DNA of 64,000 bases from Zingiber officinale (Eukaryota > Streptophyta > Magnoliopsida > Zingiberales > Zingiberaceae). Position 1 is the stretch's first letter; every line of letters starts with the position of its first letter. The DNA lies in NCBI RefSeq assembly GCF_018446385.1, contig NC_055999.1:85044281-85108280 (forward strand). Reading direction: 5' to 3'. Made by a program: the position numbers and the translations under genes. This document shows, one piece after another, positions 10,805-20,969 of this stretch. A model generated the notes under the pieces. That model was not told the origin of the DNA, did no database searches, and saw nothing but the letters and a program-made list of their open reading frames with translations.

Positions 10805-13800
10805 TGTCATGCCCCGGAGAAGTACCTCCCGAAAAATTTCGGCAGCACCTCCCCTGTACCGGTGACAATCTGAAACTCTCATACATGCAAAATACGTCAG
10901 CCACATGCGGCGGGGATATATATGCATAGAAATAACCACAACCACGCAGTTGAATATGTAGCTCACACGGCTATATCAAAAGCACAGCGAAAAACGAATA
11001 TGAAACCCACAAAATCGAAAGTCCACAAAACACACCACAGGTATAAGTCCACAATACACGTATCAAGACATAGTATGATATAACAACACCAAATCCATGA
11101 AACATAAAATGCTAATAGTAAAGACTAAAAACCGATAAGGATCCTCGGATGTAACGCGGGAAGTGGGACCGGCTGGTAGCATACTCTAAGTAACTCCATG
11201 TCATCTACATACTACCTGAAAACATAACAGTATAGACGGGGTGGTGAGTACAAAAAACTCAGCGGGTAAGAACAGAATAAAGCATGGTAGATACACAACA
11301 TAGGAACCAAGGAATACAGTCTCCATAATAAGAATAGAATCATGCCATCGAAATATAACACATCTAGCCACAAACTGATAAAACGACTATACATATACAT
11401 ACCTGACACAGTAGATGCACATGCTCGACTAGAATCAATACCATGATACCAAAATCAGGGAACTCACCGGACTAGCAACAGATCAACTCGAGACACCTGT
11501 GCAAATATAGATACGACTACATATACATGTAAAATAGATGACATGTATGCAGTATGACACCCAAATTCAACAAACATAGCGCAAACAAATGCAACAGCAC
11601 ACAATCACATGCAACTAATATCTACTAGGCATGTATGCGAAAATATCTCCCCAGATGCACCGCGCATCATATGCAAAAGTGCATGCATGCTCCATGGTCA
11701 CCCCCGCCACCTCTCTAGACACCACGACCCCTGTATGGCCGAGAGGCTTGGATCCGTGACAAACCTTACTAGTCTCCAGTACATGCACTGCTATAGGCGA
11801 CCGAAGTGGACGGTCAGCTAAGTAGTTATATAACTACACAGCTAAGGGTCCCTGACCACTCACAACTCAAGCCCTCTGACTATTGTACCCTCAAGACCCA
11901 CTACTCCAGAGTGGTCGAGGCTGACAGAGTATAATCACCGAACGGCTGAGCAAGCGCGACAGGACTAACTCCACTCCTAGCTACCACTCTCCAAAAGTGG
12001 CCGAATGGGCAGCTATAGACAACTGACGACCCCCTCACCACAAGGGAGGCATTAGTCGTCAGTATGCAATGAATGATGACATGATGTGAATAGTCACAAT
12101 ATAAATACCATCATCCATAGTGTACCCCAACACCCCCAATAACCACCACAAACGTATATACATACTCCAACACACAACATGGTCAACCAACTATACAACC
12201 CCAATACCACATACCCGTCCCATCTACACTCAACATCAATATGCATGATAAACATGCTAATCGTACCAACCAGATAACTCTATGACACAAACTCTACATA
12301 TGCACATGCATAGAGTTCTGATATCAAGGGTGAGACTGTATCGAGGTAAACAAGATCATATCAAAGCTCAAATAGAAAGAGACAAGCAAGAATAAAACAA
12401 ATATACGGATTCAAAGTAATGCAACCTAAGCATCCGAAAATAACCATGCTTTATAGTTCAAAGAACTAAATAGGAGATACGGAAGAAATACCCGCCTCCA
12501 GATATCTCGTATCAACAGAACCACCCCACGCCACGCTGCACGTCGCCAATCAAGGCCCTGTATCACGCATACAATTTAATGTAATTATATGTATACACTA
12601 CAAATAGGTGAATTATCTATAAACAAATAACCAACTTTGAAACCATAGCTATTGTAATTACCACCCCCCTCCACTGATTAAGCTAGATTAACTTTCACCG
12701 TAGCTTAATTTCTGCAAGAATTAAATTCTCATTAGACTCTTCCATAAACACCTAACATGAGGCAAACCCAAACATCACTGAATCTATTCCAGATTAGGTT
12801 TATCTACTTTGACAACCTCCAATCCTCCAGCATAGCCATCTCAAATCACTATTAACTAATCTCGATCAATAAAACCTACAGGTCTCCTAGCAGAAAACAG
12901 CACAACATAACCTGTTGTCACCTAAACAGAACCACCTTTGTTAATTCTGTCATTGATCCGAATTCAAGTAATCCACAGGACTCATTGAATAACAACTACT
13001 ACAGCTAATGATCGACCAAAAGAAAAAAAAAACAAACAGAACTACACAATGCAACAATTCCAACCGGATCAAAAGAGAAAATAGCAAGAACTGGAAGATA
13101 TGTTCATCACTGCAAACTAGTAAGAACAGTTGCTCTCGTTACCTTCTCCCCCTTCAATCGTCGGAGATGATCACAGATCTGGTGGAGGAATCGACCTAAT
13201 CAAGATGTGGTGGCTAGAATCGCCACACAACCTCTGTTCCCATAAAAATACACCCGAATCAACCAAGAAGAGGATCAAAAGCTCGAATCCACAATCGAAA
13301 TCAACCCCTTACCTCCAAAAATCACGGCTAGGGCACGATCGGTTCCTTGTTGACGAACCGAGAAGGAGATTGGGAAGAGCGATGGTCGTTACCTTCCCCA
13401 ATCGGTCGATGCTGGCCAGATCCAAATCGCGATGCCCTCGATCCCCTTCCGACAGCAGGCGAGATCCCCAGATCGAGATCCGTCGCCGTTGTTCACCGAG
13501 ACCAAAGAAGAGGGAACGATCGGGAAGAAGAACAGTATCCCTCTCCCACCGCTCCGAGATCACTCCTCGCTGGTGCCTCCGAGAGAAGGGGAAGAAGAAA
13601 ATCGCCGATGGTCGCGGCAGGCGTCGGCGTCGGGGAGGTCGCGCGAAAGAGAAAGAGGAAGAGAACAAGTCGGGTCGAGTTTTTAGGGTTCGGGTGAGGA
13701 ATGAAGCCTATTAATAAGGAGCTTAGGGTTAGTGTTAAGGGAAATAAACCCTAATTACCTCCTCAATTAGGCTCTCACACTCGTATCCCTAACAGACCTC

Positions 13801-13924
13801 CACTCCTATCCACGCAAAACTAGTCATATGACCTCCGAAAAATTCTAGAAAAATTTCTAAAATTTCCTAAAATTTTCATAAGGTTATTCCACTGTAACCC
13901 TAAAATAAATTTGCATATCTTACA
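10805..13924 (-). mobile_element. G2 3' LTR
   Basis: This 3120-base LTR is matched along its whole length by 24303-27429, with scattered substitutions and small indels. The GC-rich arginine-coding stretches around 13300-13700 look like a host-gene leader and contain several donor-like sites on the minus strand (AAGGTAACG at about 13138 and 13390). These are LTR sequence, not genes. Confidence 0.93.
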
Positions 13925-13936
13925 TTCTCCCCCACT
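13925..13936 (-). promoter_or_regulatory. G2 polypurine tract
   Basis: AGTGGGGGAGAA on the minus strand lies directly before the 3' LTR start TGTAAGATATGC. Confidence 0.85.
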
Positions 13937-14021
13937 AATAAAAATTTGGTCCCCAAATTTACCACTACCAACTAAAAGTAAGAAGTAGTAGCTAAACTCA
14001 TTCTAGTTACTGAAATAAACT

Positions 14022-14131
14022 TTACTCACCTTCAGTAAACAGGTGCGGGTAACTAGCCCGCATCTTATCTTCCAACTCCAAAGTGGCTTCTTCATCTGAA
14101 TGGTGTTGCCATCAATTTCAACTCTGGAGTA
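14022..14131 (-). pseudogene. G2 pol C-terminal tail (separated chromodomain remnant)
   Basis: The minus-strand reading HHSDEEATLELEDKMRASYP followed by HLFTEGE and a TAA stop is the standard end of a Tekay/Del-type chromovirus polyprotein. The upstream part ends ERRLRNK at 18957, so the two pieces of one gene lie 4.8 kb apart. The bases immediately before the W of the tail (14112-14131) are damaged, which blurs the left junction of the insertion. Confidence 0.75.
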
Positions 14132-14252
14132 CTTGAGATTTGTAAACTGTAAAAACACATAAATCCACCATATGTCAAATAACTAAAACAAATGTGTACA
14201 TGTATCAAATAAAAAATATAAGATCACAAGTGCTTGTCATAAACATGCTTAC

Positions 14253-14355
14253 CAGCGTGTTGAAACCTATTATGTGAATGGTGGCTTCGAATGAACTTCA
14301 CGAGCAAGGCCAAAATTTGCTATCTTCACAAAGTCCTTGGTTACCAATAAGTTCT
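14253..14355 (-). pseudogene. Captured exon of a MAK/CDKF-like protein kinase
   Basis: The 103-base exon encodes [20 protein letters not shown] then HSKPPFT, two stops, and VSTRW. This is the activation-segment region (DFG to the VSTRWYRAPE motif) of the plant MHK/CDKF;4-type kinases related to animal MAK/ICK. It is flanked by an acceptor (CTTTGTAG at 14356 upward) and a donor GTAAGC (14247-14252), so intron sequence was carried along. DFG has become NFG and the two residues before VSTRW are stops, so it cannot make a kinase. Only this exon was found. Confidence 0.75.
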
Positions 14356-14545
14356 CTACAAAGGTCATAATCTAGTTTAATAGAATGCTAACTTCACCAG
14401 AATAATTATAGGTGCATAAATCACATTTAACAAAATTAATGCTAATCCTAGATAACAACGTTGTAGGAATAGATATGTTAAGAGCACACAAATGAATCTT
14501 TATAGGGATATTTGGTTAAAAGCGGAACTAAAGAGGTACACCTAC

Positions 14546-14635
14546 CTCCCATGTCAATAAGTCACTTCCTCGAGTTGGATATGGCTTTTGCAAATCTAGC
14601 TCCATATAGAAGGTGTAGAGTTTGATATCTTGAAG
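14546..14635 (-). pseudogene. Captured exon of unidentified gene
   Basis: A 90-base open stretch encodes 30 residues including FYMELDLQKPYPTRGSDLL. It is bounded by an acceptor TTGGATTTGCAG and a donor GTAGGT (14540-14545), exactly 30 codons in phase 0. I do not recognise the protein. Its position between the kinase and BOP1 exons makes an exon of a further captured gene likely. Confidence 0.4.
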
Positions 14636-14753
14636 CTGCAAATCCAATCAGAAGTAGGATTAGCGTGGTAAGCAAGACATTGAAAATCCCATTAATAGAC
14701 ACATATTGGCCATGAGAACCCTTGTTCTTGTCATTGAAATAAGGTGACTAGGA

Positions 14754-14915
14754 ATAAAATAGGCACTAGGAATGACTAAAAATAAGTACAACTAAAATTC
14801 ATAATTAGGATATCACTAGGAACGACAGTAGTGAAATAGTCTCCTTTCCGATGCCAATCAATTTTTGTCACAACCTGCAAAGCAAAAGAATGAATAATAG
14901 AAAGGTAGTGGCAAA
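14754..14915 (-). repeat. 162-base duplication, copy 1 (BOP1 exon plus flanks)
   Basis: This sequence is repeated essentially unchanged at 16356-16517, same orientation, 1602 bases apart. It contains the WHRKGDYFTTVVPSD exon and parts of both flanking introns. Confidence 0.9.
14812..14874 (-). pseudogene. Captured BOP1/ERB1 exon, second copy
   Basis: It encodes VTKIDWHRKGDYFTTVVPSD, a WD-repeat segment typical of the BOP1 (yeast Erb1) ribosome-biogenesis factor. The acceptor TTTGCAG is intact; the donor side reads CCTAGTGATATCC and lacks a clear GT. It is identical to the copy at 16414-16476, so it is a secondary duplication and not an independent capture. Confidence 0.7.
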
Positions 14916-15960
14916 GAACATTATAAAACTAAAATTATTAATAGGTTGCAGCTTAGGAACACACACAATATAATTAAAGAAGGAATCAAATATAAAACTG
15001 CTTTATTGCATAAATTCCTCAAGCCGAACCTTATTTTCTCCCCCTTTTTCTTTGGCTTCATTTTAGAACACTTGTCGTGCCAATCACAACCTTCCGCAAC
15101 GATCCAATGTTTAGAAAATCTTAAAATATCATCTTAAGCATGTTTTCTTAGGCTTCATTTTAGACCTGTCTTTTGTCGGCCTACTAGCAATGATCTTTAG
15201 CAAAAATAATAAACTGACTGCAAGCTGTGCACCTAATCTCATTATATGATAATGCAACAATCAAGTTGGAAAAAATTATACTAGATGCCATATCTGTATG
15301 ACAAAACATTTCAAAGATATTTTTGTAAATCCATTTAGGTACATCAGTACATATTTGCTTTCATCCACATACTGAAATGTAAAAAGGATGAAGCAAAGTT
15401 GTCAACCTTTGGTCATATTGTTTGTTCTTATAACTGAATTGTAAAGATCAAACTTGTTAACAGATAGTGGAGGGAAGAAAGTGAAGAAAGCTTGCAGAAG
15501 CTACAACCAAATTCAGCTACAACACACACAGAAACATCAAACAATGAACAGGACAACTGGGAAAATTCCACACAGAAACATCAGTATAAAGAATGAGTCA
15601 CGACTCCAACATCTAAGACAGTATCATCTATGGAAACATGATACTAGTGGAGTTGAAACTTACAGGATAGAAAATTCAATAAAAAAAAATAAAACAAAGC
15701 CATCATGTGTCTCAAAGTCAAGGTTCAACATCATAAGAAATATGCATACCAAACTTATAAGTCGTTGATAAAATTAATTCTTGACAATAAGGATACTACT
15801 TGGTGCTTACAGGTAAGGGGTTTGCGGAAATGAATTGGTCAAAAAAGAATAAATTATCAAGCAAAGAACATGAACTTGCTACCGTAGTCATGTAGGATCA
15901 GCAAGTACTCACGTATCTTGACTCGAGGAGATTCTTCAAAGTTTCCTGGAGAATCTATCA
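14916..15960. other. Non-coding filler inside the CACTA-like insertion
   Basis: AT-rich sequence without a supported gene. A minus-strand stretch near 15010-15110 could encode CDWHDKCSKMKPKKKGEK, possibly part of a cysteine-containing captured exon, but no splice sites or relative were recognised. The part next to 15960 reads like the 3' untranslated region of the captured BOP1 gene. Confidence 0.35.
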
Positions 15961-16046
15961 TTAGTGGCAATACAGTTTAATGGTAGAATCTGCTCCAGCT
16001 GTGAATAGCCATGGCTGCCTCGGATGAAATTTACAATCTAAAACAC
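15961..16046 (-). pseudogene. Captured terminal exon of BOP1/ERB1
   Basis: Minus-strand translation gives GVLDCKFHPRQPWLFTAGAD then STIKLYCH and a TAA stop. This is the last WD40 blade and C terminus of plant BOP1 homologues, nucleolar proteins of the PeBoW complex needed for 60S maturation. The acceptor TTGAACAG directly precedes the exon (16047 upward), so the intron was retained. The exon itself is open. Upstream exons are in the right order (16.4 and 16.8 kb) but others are missing, so no full protein is possible. Confidence 0.8.
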
Positions 16047-16355
16047 CTGTTCAATTAATAAGTTAATGTTAGGTCTAAGATAGGCAGGAATTGCAATTTT
16101 TATTTGAGTTAGAAAGCCATAGTTTCTTAATCTAGACGCGGTAAATGAAAAACAAGGAAAATAACAAAGTTTGCAACACAACTGACTTCTGTCATTAAAC
16201 TGAGAGAATTTGGTATGCCTAAACTTTTCAGGGCACTTTAGGTTTCATCCTGATTCCAGCCTCAAAGGCTAGGTAACTAGGTATAATGTCATGATTTTTA
16301 TATATTTCCAATTTGTCAGTGTGTATTAGAAAAAAGAAAGAAACAAAACTGAGAT

Positions 16356-16517
16356 ATAAAATAGGCACTAGGAATGACTAAAAATAAGTACAACTAAAAT
16401 TCATAATTAGGATATCACTAGGAACGACAGTAGTGAAATAGTCTCCTTTCCGATGCCAATCAATTTTTGTCACAACCTGCAAAGCAAAAGAATGAATAAT
16501 AGAAAGGTAGTGGCAAA
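16356..16517 (-). repeat. 162-base duplication, copy 2 (BOP1 exon plus flanks)
   Basis: Direct partner of 14754-14915. This copy lies in the expected place within the BOP1 exon series and is probably the donor of the duplication. Confidence 0.9.
16414..16476 (-). pseudogene. Captured BOP1/ERB1 exon (WHRKGDYF)
   Basis: It encodes VTKIDWHRKGDYFTTVVPSD after an intact acceptor GCTTTGCAG. The WHRKGDYF(A/T)TV motif is characteristic of BOP1/Erb1 WD-repeat domains. Gene order on the minus strand (16.8, 16.4, 16.0 kb) follows BOP1 from middle to C terminus. Confidence 0.75.
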
Positions 16518-16806
16518 TACTCTACCAATTAAAATAAAGTAATCCAAAGGATTAAGTCTATGTCCAGAAACAATTAAGGTAATTTGATGTGCCTATATTG
16601 AAATTAATTACTATACAGATACATATGTACTCTGAAGGGGGGATACATAGTGAATATAGCTCACCTTGCAATGCTTTAATCAGATGCAATCATATTTATC
16701 ATCTCGAACACATCTCACTACTGGAGTGGTATTTCCTAAAGCACAGAATCGAGTGCCAACTGATATGAACAGAAACTAAAATAATATTATGAGTAAAAAC
16801 ACTTAC

Positions 16807-16913
16807 CCTCATCCTCCTCTAGTTTTGATTCCTCCACATGAAGCAACTCCTTGACCCTTGCTTGATTCTCTGCACTTCCCAATCCAGTATCTAAAATAAG
16901 CACATCGCATCCT
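16807..16913 (-). pseudogene. Captured BOP1/ERB1 exon (DVLILDTGLG)
   Basis: A 107-base exon encodes GCDVLILDTGLGSAENQARV then KELLHVEESKLEEDE. It is flanked by the acceptor CATTGTTTCAG and a consensus donor GTAAGT (16801-16806). The DVLILxTGLG...E.QxRxKELLHVE pattern fits the linker between WD blades of plant BOP1. It is open throughout. A possible weaker exon lies just downstream at 16640-16740 (FCALGNTTPVVRCVRDDKYD) but I could not place it. Confidence 0.7.
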
Positions 16914-17089
16914 CTGAAACAATGTGTAAATGTATGTCAGAAAGAAGCAGGGTGGAATTAGGTATCGAAAACTGAATTAAAAAAAAAAAACCCTAGAGGG
17001 TGGAAATTAAATTACAAAAACCTGGAGGAAATGAACATACAAAAGAAACGCTAACCATAGGTACGACTCCCTTCTTTTAACATAACCAT

Positions 17090-18070
17090 ATTAAATTTAT
17101 ATTCTAACCTAAACCATCCAATATCTAAATTCCCATTAGATCTTCAAGATTACAATCTTCCATAATCACCTAACATGAAACCTAAATGTCACTGAAACCA
17201 TTTCAGATTCAGGTTAATCTTTATTTACAACATTCAATTACCCAATATAACAACTCTTATCCTTGTTAACTAGTAACACATCATACCCTTAACCTCCAAC
17301 ACCAGAACAAACAAATTCTTATTGACTCTGCCGTGGATCCAGCTCAAAACACACAGGATTCATTAGGTAACATCTACTGCAACTAATGATCGCACAAGGG
17401 TAAGGAACAAGAACTAAACCGTACCTCAATCCCCTACAAACAGAACATTACATAGTGCATCTTCACTAGCCGGATCAAGAAGAAAGAATAACAAGAAGTC
17501 ATCAAAACAACCTGTTAACAACAACAACAGATCGACCTCATTACCTCTGCACCCTTCAATCACCGGAGACGATCACTGATACGAAGAAGAGATCGATCCA
17601 ACAGAGCTTTGGTGGCCGGGACCAAAATACCAGTCTCTGCTTCCCAGAAAGAACCACCTGAATCAACACTAGAAAGGATCAAGGTTCGAATTCACAACCA
17701 AAACCAAATCCTTAACTCCAAGATCGAAGTTAGGGCAACGACTTGTTCTTGCCGACGAACAGGGACAGAGATTGGGAAGGAACAATGGTTGTTACCTCCT
17801 CCAAACAATCGATGCTGGCCTGATCCAACGCCGATGCCCTTGGTTCCCTCCCGACAGCCGGCGAAATCCACCGATCATCGCCGTTGTTCACCGAGATCAG
17901 AGAAGGGAGGAAGGGATCGGGGAGAAAGAAGGTTCGGCTGTAACTAACCTCTCTTCCTCTCAACGCTCCAAGGTCCGCTCTTCGCCGGCGCCACCGAGAG
18001 AAGAAGAAATCGCCGGTCTCGGTCGCGTGAAGTCCGAAGTCGCGAGAAGGAGAAAGTCGGGGGAAAAGAA
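17090..18070 (-). repeat. Diverged copy of the G2 LTR middle section inside the insertion
   Basis: Blocks shared in order with 12720-13640 include CACCTAACATGA, GGATTCATTAGGTAACA versus GGACTCATTGAATAACA, ACTAATGATCG, the CCTTCAATC..GGAGA..GATCAC block, GAGATTGGGAAG, and GATGCTGGCC.GATCCAA followed by CGACAGC.GGCGA.ATCC. Divergence is far greater than between the two G2 LTRs, so this is an older relative carried in with the insertion rather than a product of G2. Confidence 0.7.
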
Positions 18071-18726
18071 AAGGCTTCGGCGCTTTATAGAGAGGTAATC
18101 AGACGGTTAAGAAGAATGAAAAGAGGAAACGAGAGGTTTTGACCGTGTACCCAGCGAGCGAAGAGGCCGAGAAGGAGAAAATGAAGCACGGAGAGCCTTT
18201 ATGCCTGCAATTTTAGGGTTTTAACAGGCAGACATACTTCGTTATTCTTGTACTGCACTCGATCTCTCTGCTTCAGAAGAAGGAGACCCCTTTACACAAG
18301 ATCAGAGATCTCGGTGTTGTTCTCTCTTCCTTCGGATTCCCTCATGTTGCCGACCAACCGTGCCATGGTGGTCGTGGGCGTCCTCTAGCTGTTCGGATCT
18401 TGTCGGCCCCTACCTTAGCCGGGAAGAGCGAAGAGAGGAAGGAGGAGGAGGAGGAGGAAGAGAGGATCGGACGAGGAGGCAGAATGGAACGATTTATACT
18501 GCGATTTTGCTTAGGATCGAAGCAGGTGGTTTTGATCCTAAGGGGCGTCGATCCAGGAAGGGGAAGAGATCCAGGAAGGGGAAGAGGGAGATGAGGCTGA
18601 GAGAGATGGTCGGAAGTTTAGGTTTAGGTTTAGGCTGAGAGAAGGGGCGCGATATTGGTTTAGGTTTGGAGGGAACTTTGTGAAGTGTTATAAATTTTGG
18701 CTGGTAGAAAAATTAAATTATTATTT
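18071..18726. other. GC-rich leader-like sequence of unknown origin
   Basis: It contains purine-rich runs (GGAGGAGGAGGAGGAGG near 18440), AAGGGGAAGAGATCCAGG-type repeats near 18550-18590, and a minor TTTAGG triplet run at 18617-18635. It may be the 5' region of a captured gene. I could not support any coding sequence. Confidence 0.35.
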
Positions 18727-18953
18727 TTGGTTCATTAACATCGGGTTTTAAAAACCGGTGTTAAAACCGATGTCTATTAACAAAAAAAAAAGGCGCTCAT
18801 AGACATCGGCTAAAAAACCGATGTCTATGAGCGAAAATCTGTGCTTATAGACACCGGTTTTTGGAAAAACTGGTGTAAAATAGTCAAAGACATCGATTTT
18901 TGCTTAAAATTGTTGTTGTTCCACCGATGTCTATGAGGCTTTTTCTTGTAGTG
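18727..18953. repeat. CACTA subterminal repeats and terminal inverted repeat
   Basis: Several copies, in both orientations, of a motif close to CATAGACATCGGT lie within 227 bases. A near-perfect hairpin GCTCATAGACATCGGCT / ACCGATGTCTATGAGC occurs at 18794-18831. The block ends in TTTTTCTTGTAGTG. The ACACCGGTTTTT/ACCGGTGT style is common in plant CACTA ends. Confidence 0.75.
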
Positions 18954-18956
18954 CTT

Positions 18957-20020
18957 GTTCCGCAACCGACGCTCTTTGCGGTCCAAAATCTGAACTGGAA
19001 TCTCCTCATAAGATATATCTGGCTGAAGTACAACTGATACACCTGTGAGAATATGCGAAGGGTGCGATACGTATTTCCTCAGCATAGATACATGGAAAAC
19101 ATCATGCACCCCGGAAAGTGATGGTGGTAGCGCTAGCCGATACGCTACCGCACCTATCCTCTCGAGAATCTGGAAGGGTCCAATATAGCGAGGTGCCAAC
19201 TTACCCTTCAATCCAAACCTTTTTATTCCTTTCATAGGGGATACCCGTAAGAATACATGATCACCAACAGCAAACTCTAACGGTCTCTGTCTACGATCCG
19301 CATAACTCTTCTGCTGATCCTGAGCCTCTGACAACATGCGCCTGATAGTACGAACCATCTCTGCATCACGCTGAAGGCCTTGTGGCCCCAAAATCTGGGA
19401 TTCCCCAACTTCTACCCATAGGGTGGGATATCTACAAGCTCTGCCATACAACGCCTCATAAGGTGCCATCTGTATCGCTGAATGATAACTGTTGTTGTAG
19501 GCAAATTCTGCTAAATGTAAATGATCCTCCCAACTACCTCCGAAGTCTATGACACATGATCTCAGTAGGTCCTCCAATGTCTGTATGGTACGCTCCGACT
19601 GACCATCTGTCTGGGGATGGAAAGTGGTACTGAATCTTAACTCTGTACCCATAGCCTGCTATAAACTCTGCCAGAATCGCGAAGTAAACCGCGGATCTCT
19701 ATCTGAAATAATACTGAGAGGTACACCATGAAGTCTGATAATCTCTCTACAATACAACTCTACTAATCGATCCAATGACTCCGTCCTACGTATCGGTAGA
19801 AAATGAGCAGATTTGGTTAACTGATCAACGATTACCCAAATCGTATCATGTGCTCGTCGGGTTCTGGGCAGTCCCACGACGAAATCCATCGTGATGTTCT
19901 CCCATTTCCATTTTGGTATCTAAATCTTCTGAAGCAAACCAGCGGGTCTTTGATGTTCAACCTTCACTTGCTGACATACAAGGCATCATGCAACGAAATC
20001 CGCAATGTCCTTCTTCATGC
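18957..20020 (-). pseudogene. G2 integrase (broken, 3' end displaced)
   Basis: Catalytic core landmarks are [40 protein letters not shown], and HPQTDGQSERTIQTLEDLL, followed by AEFAYNNSYHSAIQM, the KGKLAPRYIGPFQILERIG segment and VFHVSMLRKYVSHPSH. The reading continues to DRKERRLRNK and then runs into the CACTA-like terminus. Stops occur after WQSL (19656) and upstream near 19920 and 19986, all in the same frame as gag. Several fit C-to-T change, for example a CGA-to-TGA type change before CLVCQQVK. Confidence 0.9.
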
Positions 20021-20960
20021 CAGTCCACCAATATGAACATCTCAGATCTCTATACATGCGTGTACCACCAGGATGTATTGCAAATCTGGACCGATGTGCC
20101 TCCTGAAGTAGGTCTTCTTTCATAGGAGGTGATTCAAGAACACACAACCTCCCCTGGAAATATAGAATCCCACTGTCATCGCAAGAGAACCCTGTCTGCT
20201 GTCCTGGGATGATTTTGCTACACAATAACTGTAGATGCTGATATGTAGCCTGAGTTTCTTTAATCCTCTCTACAATGGGTGACTGGGCAACCATAGATAA
20301 CAGAATACCCCGCTCAGTCTGACCCTGCTCTACTAATCCCAACTCAGAAAATTTCTGTACCAATTCAGTAACCATCACACGGTGACAAGCTAGAACTCCT
20401 TGAGATTTTCTACTCAACGCATCAGCTACCACGTTGGCTTTCCCTGGGTGGTAGTTGATCGTACAATCATAGTCCTTCAAGAATTCCATCCATCTTCTCT
20501 GTCTTAAGCTCAATTCTTTCTGAGTAGCTAGATACTTAAGACTCTTATGATCCGTGAATATCTCGAAGGTAACTCCATATAGATGGTGTCTCTAGATTTT
20601 CAACGCATATATAATAGCTGCTAATTCCAGGTCATGGACTGGATAATTCTTCTCATGCTCTTTCAACTGACGTGAGGCATAAGAAACCACCCGTCCATGC
20701 TGTATGAGTACTGCGCCTAACCCCTGTAATGATTCATCTGTATAAAGTACGAAGCCATCATCTCCAGAAGGAAGTACTAGTATAGGTGCATAAATGAGTC
20801 TTCGCTTAAGTTCCTGAAAACTCGTCTCGCAAGACTCTGTCCAGCAAAACTTCACCCCTTTCCTGGTCAACTGAGTCAACGGCAGAGCTATGCTAGAGAA
20901 GCCCTCAACAAATCTGCGGTAATACCCGGCCAGACCAAGAAAGCTACGAATCTCCTGTAC
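20021..20960 (-). pseudogene. G2 RNase H and integrase zinc region (broken)
   Basis: RNase H landmarks are [38 protein letters not shown] and [17 protein letters not shown]. The usual DAS motif has become DES. The integrase N-terminal histidine pair region reads [19 protein letters not shown] stop replaces the tryptophan expected after YALKI at 20592-20594. The frame is unchanged relative to gag and RT. Confidence 0.88.
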
Positions 20961-20969
20961 AGACTTTGG

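Larger units (their letters stand above)
14135..18953 (-). mobile_element. CACTA-like (En/Spm) insertion carrying host-gene fragments
   Basis: The right end reads TTTTTCTTGTAGTG (18940-18953), the complement of the CACTACAAGAAAAA terminus of plant CACTA transposons. The adjoining 200 bases hold inverted and direct copies of ACCGATGTCTATGAGCG-like subterminal repeats. CTT follows this end (18954-18956) and also occurs at 14132-14134, a possible 3-base target duplication. No matching CACTA terminus is visible on the left, so that end is degraded or deleted. There is no transposase. Inside are host exons with splice sites and a piece similar to the G2 LTR. It splits G2 pol, so it is younger than G2. 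Confidence 0.6.

Noticed and set aside
13130-13714. Long arginine/serine-rich open frames in all frames of the G2 LTR (also 26788-27219)
   Set aside because: They lie in GC-rich LTR sequence, overlap in several frames on both strands, and differ between the two LTRs by frame-changing indels. No protein family fits.
14946-15768. Plus-strand frames in the CACTA-like insertion
   Set aside because: Low-complexity AT-rich readings with no domain; splice-site-bearing exons are on the other strand.
18617-18635. TTTAGG run resembling telomere repeats
   Set aside because: Only three units and within a purine-rich transposon-cargo segment; no interstitial telomere array.
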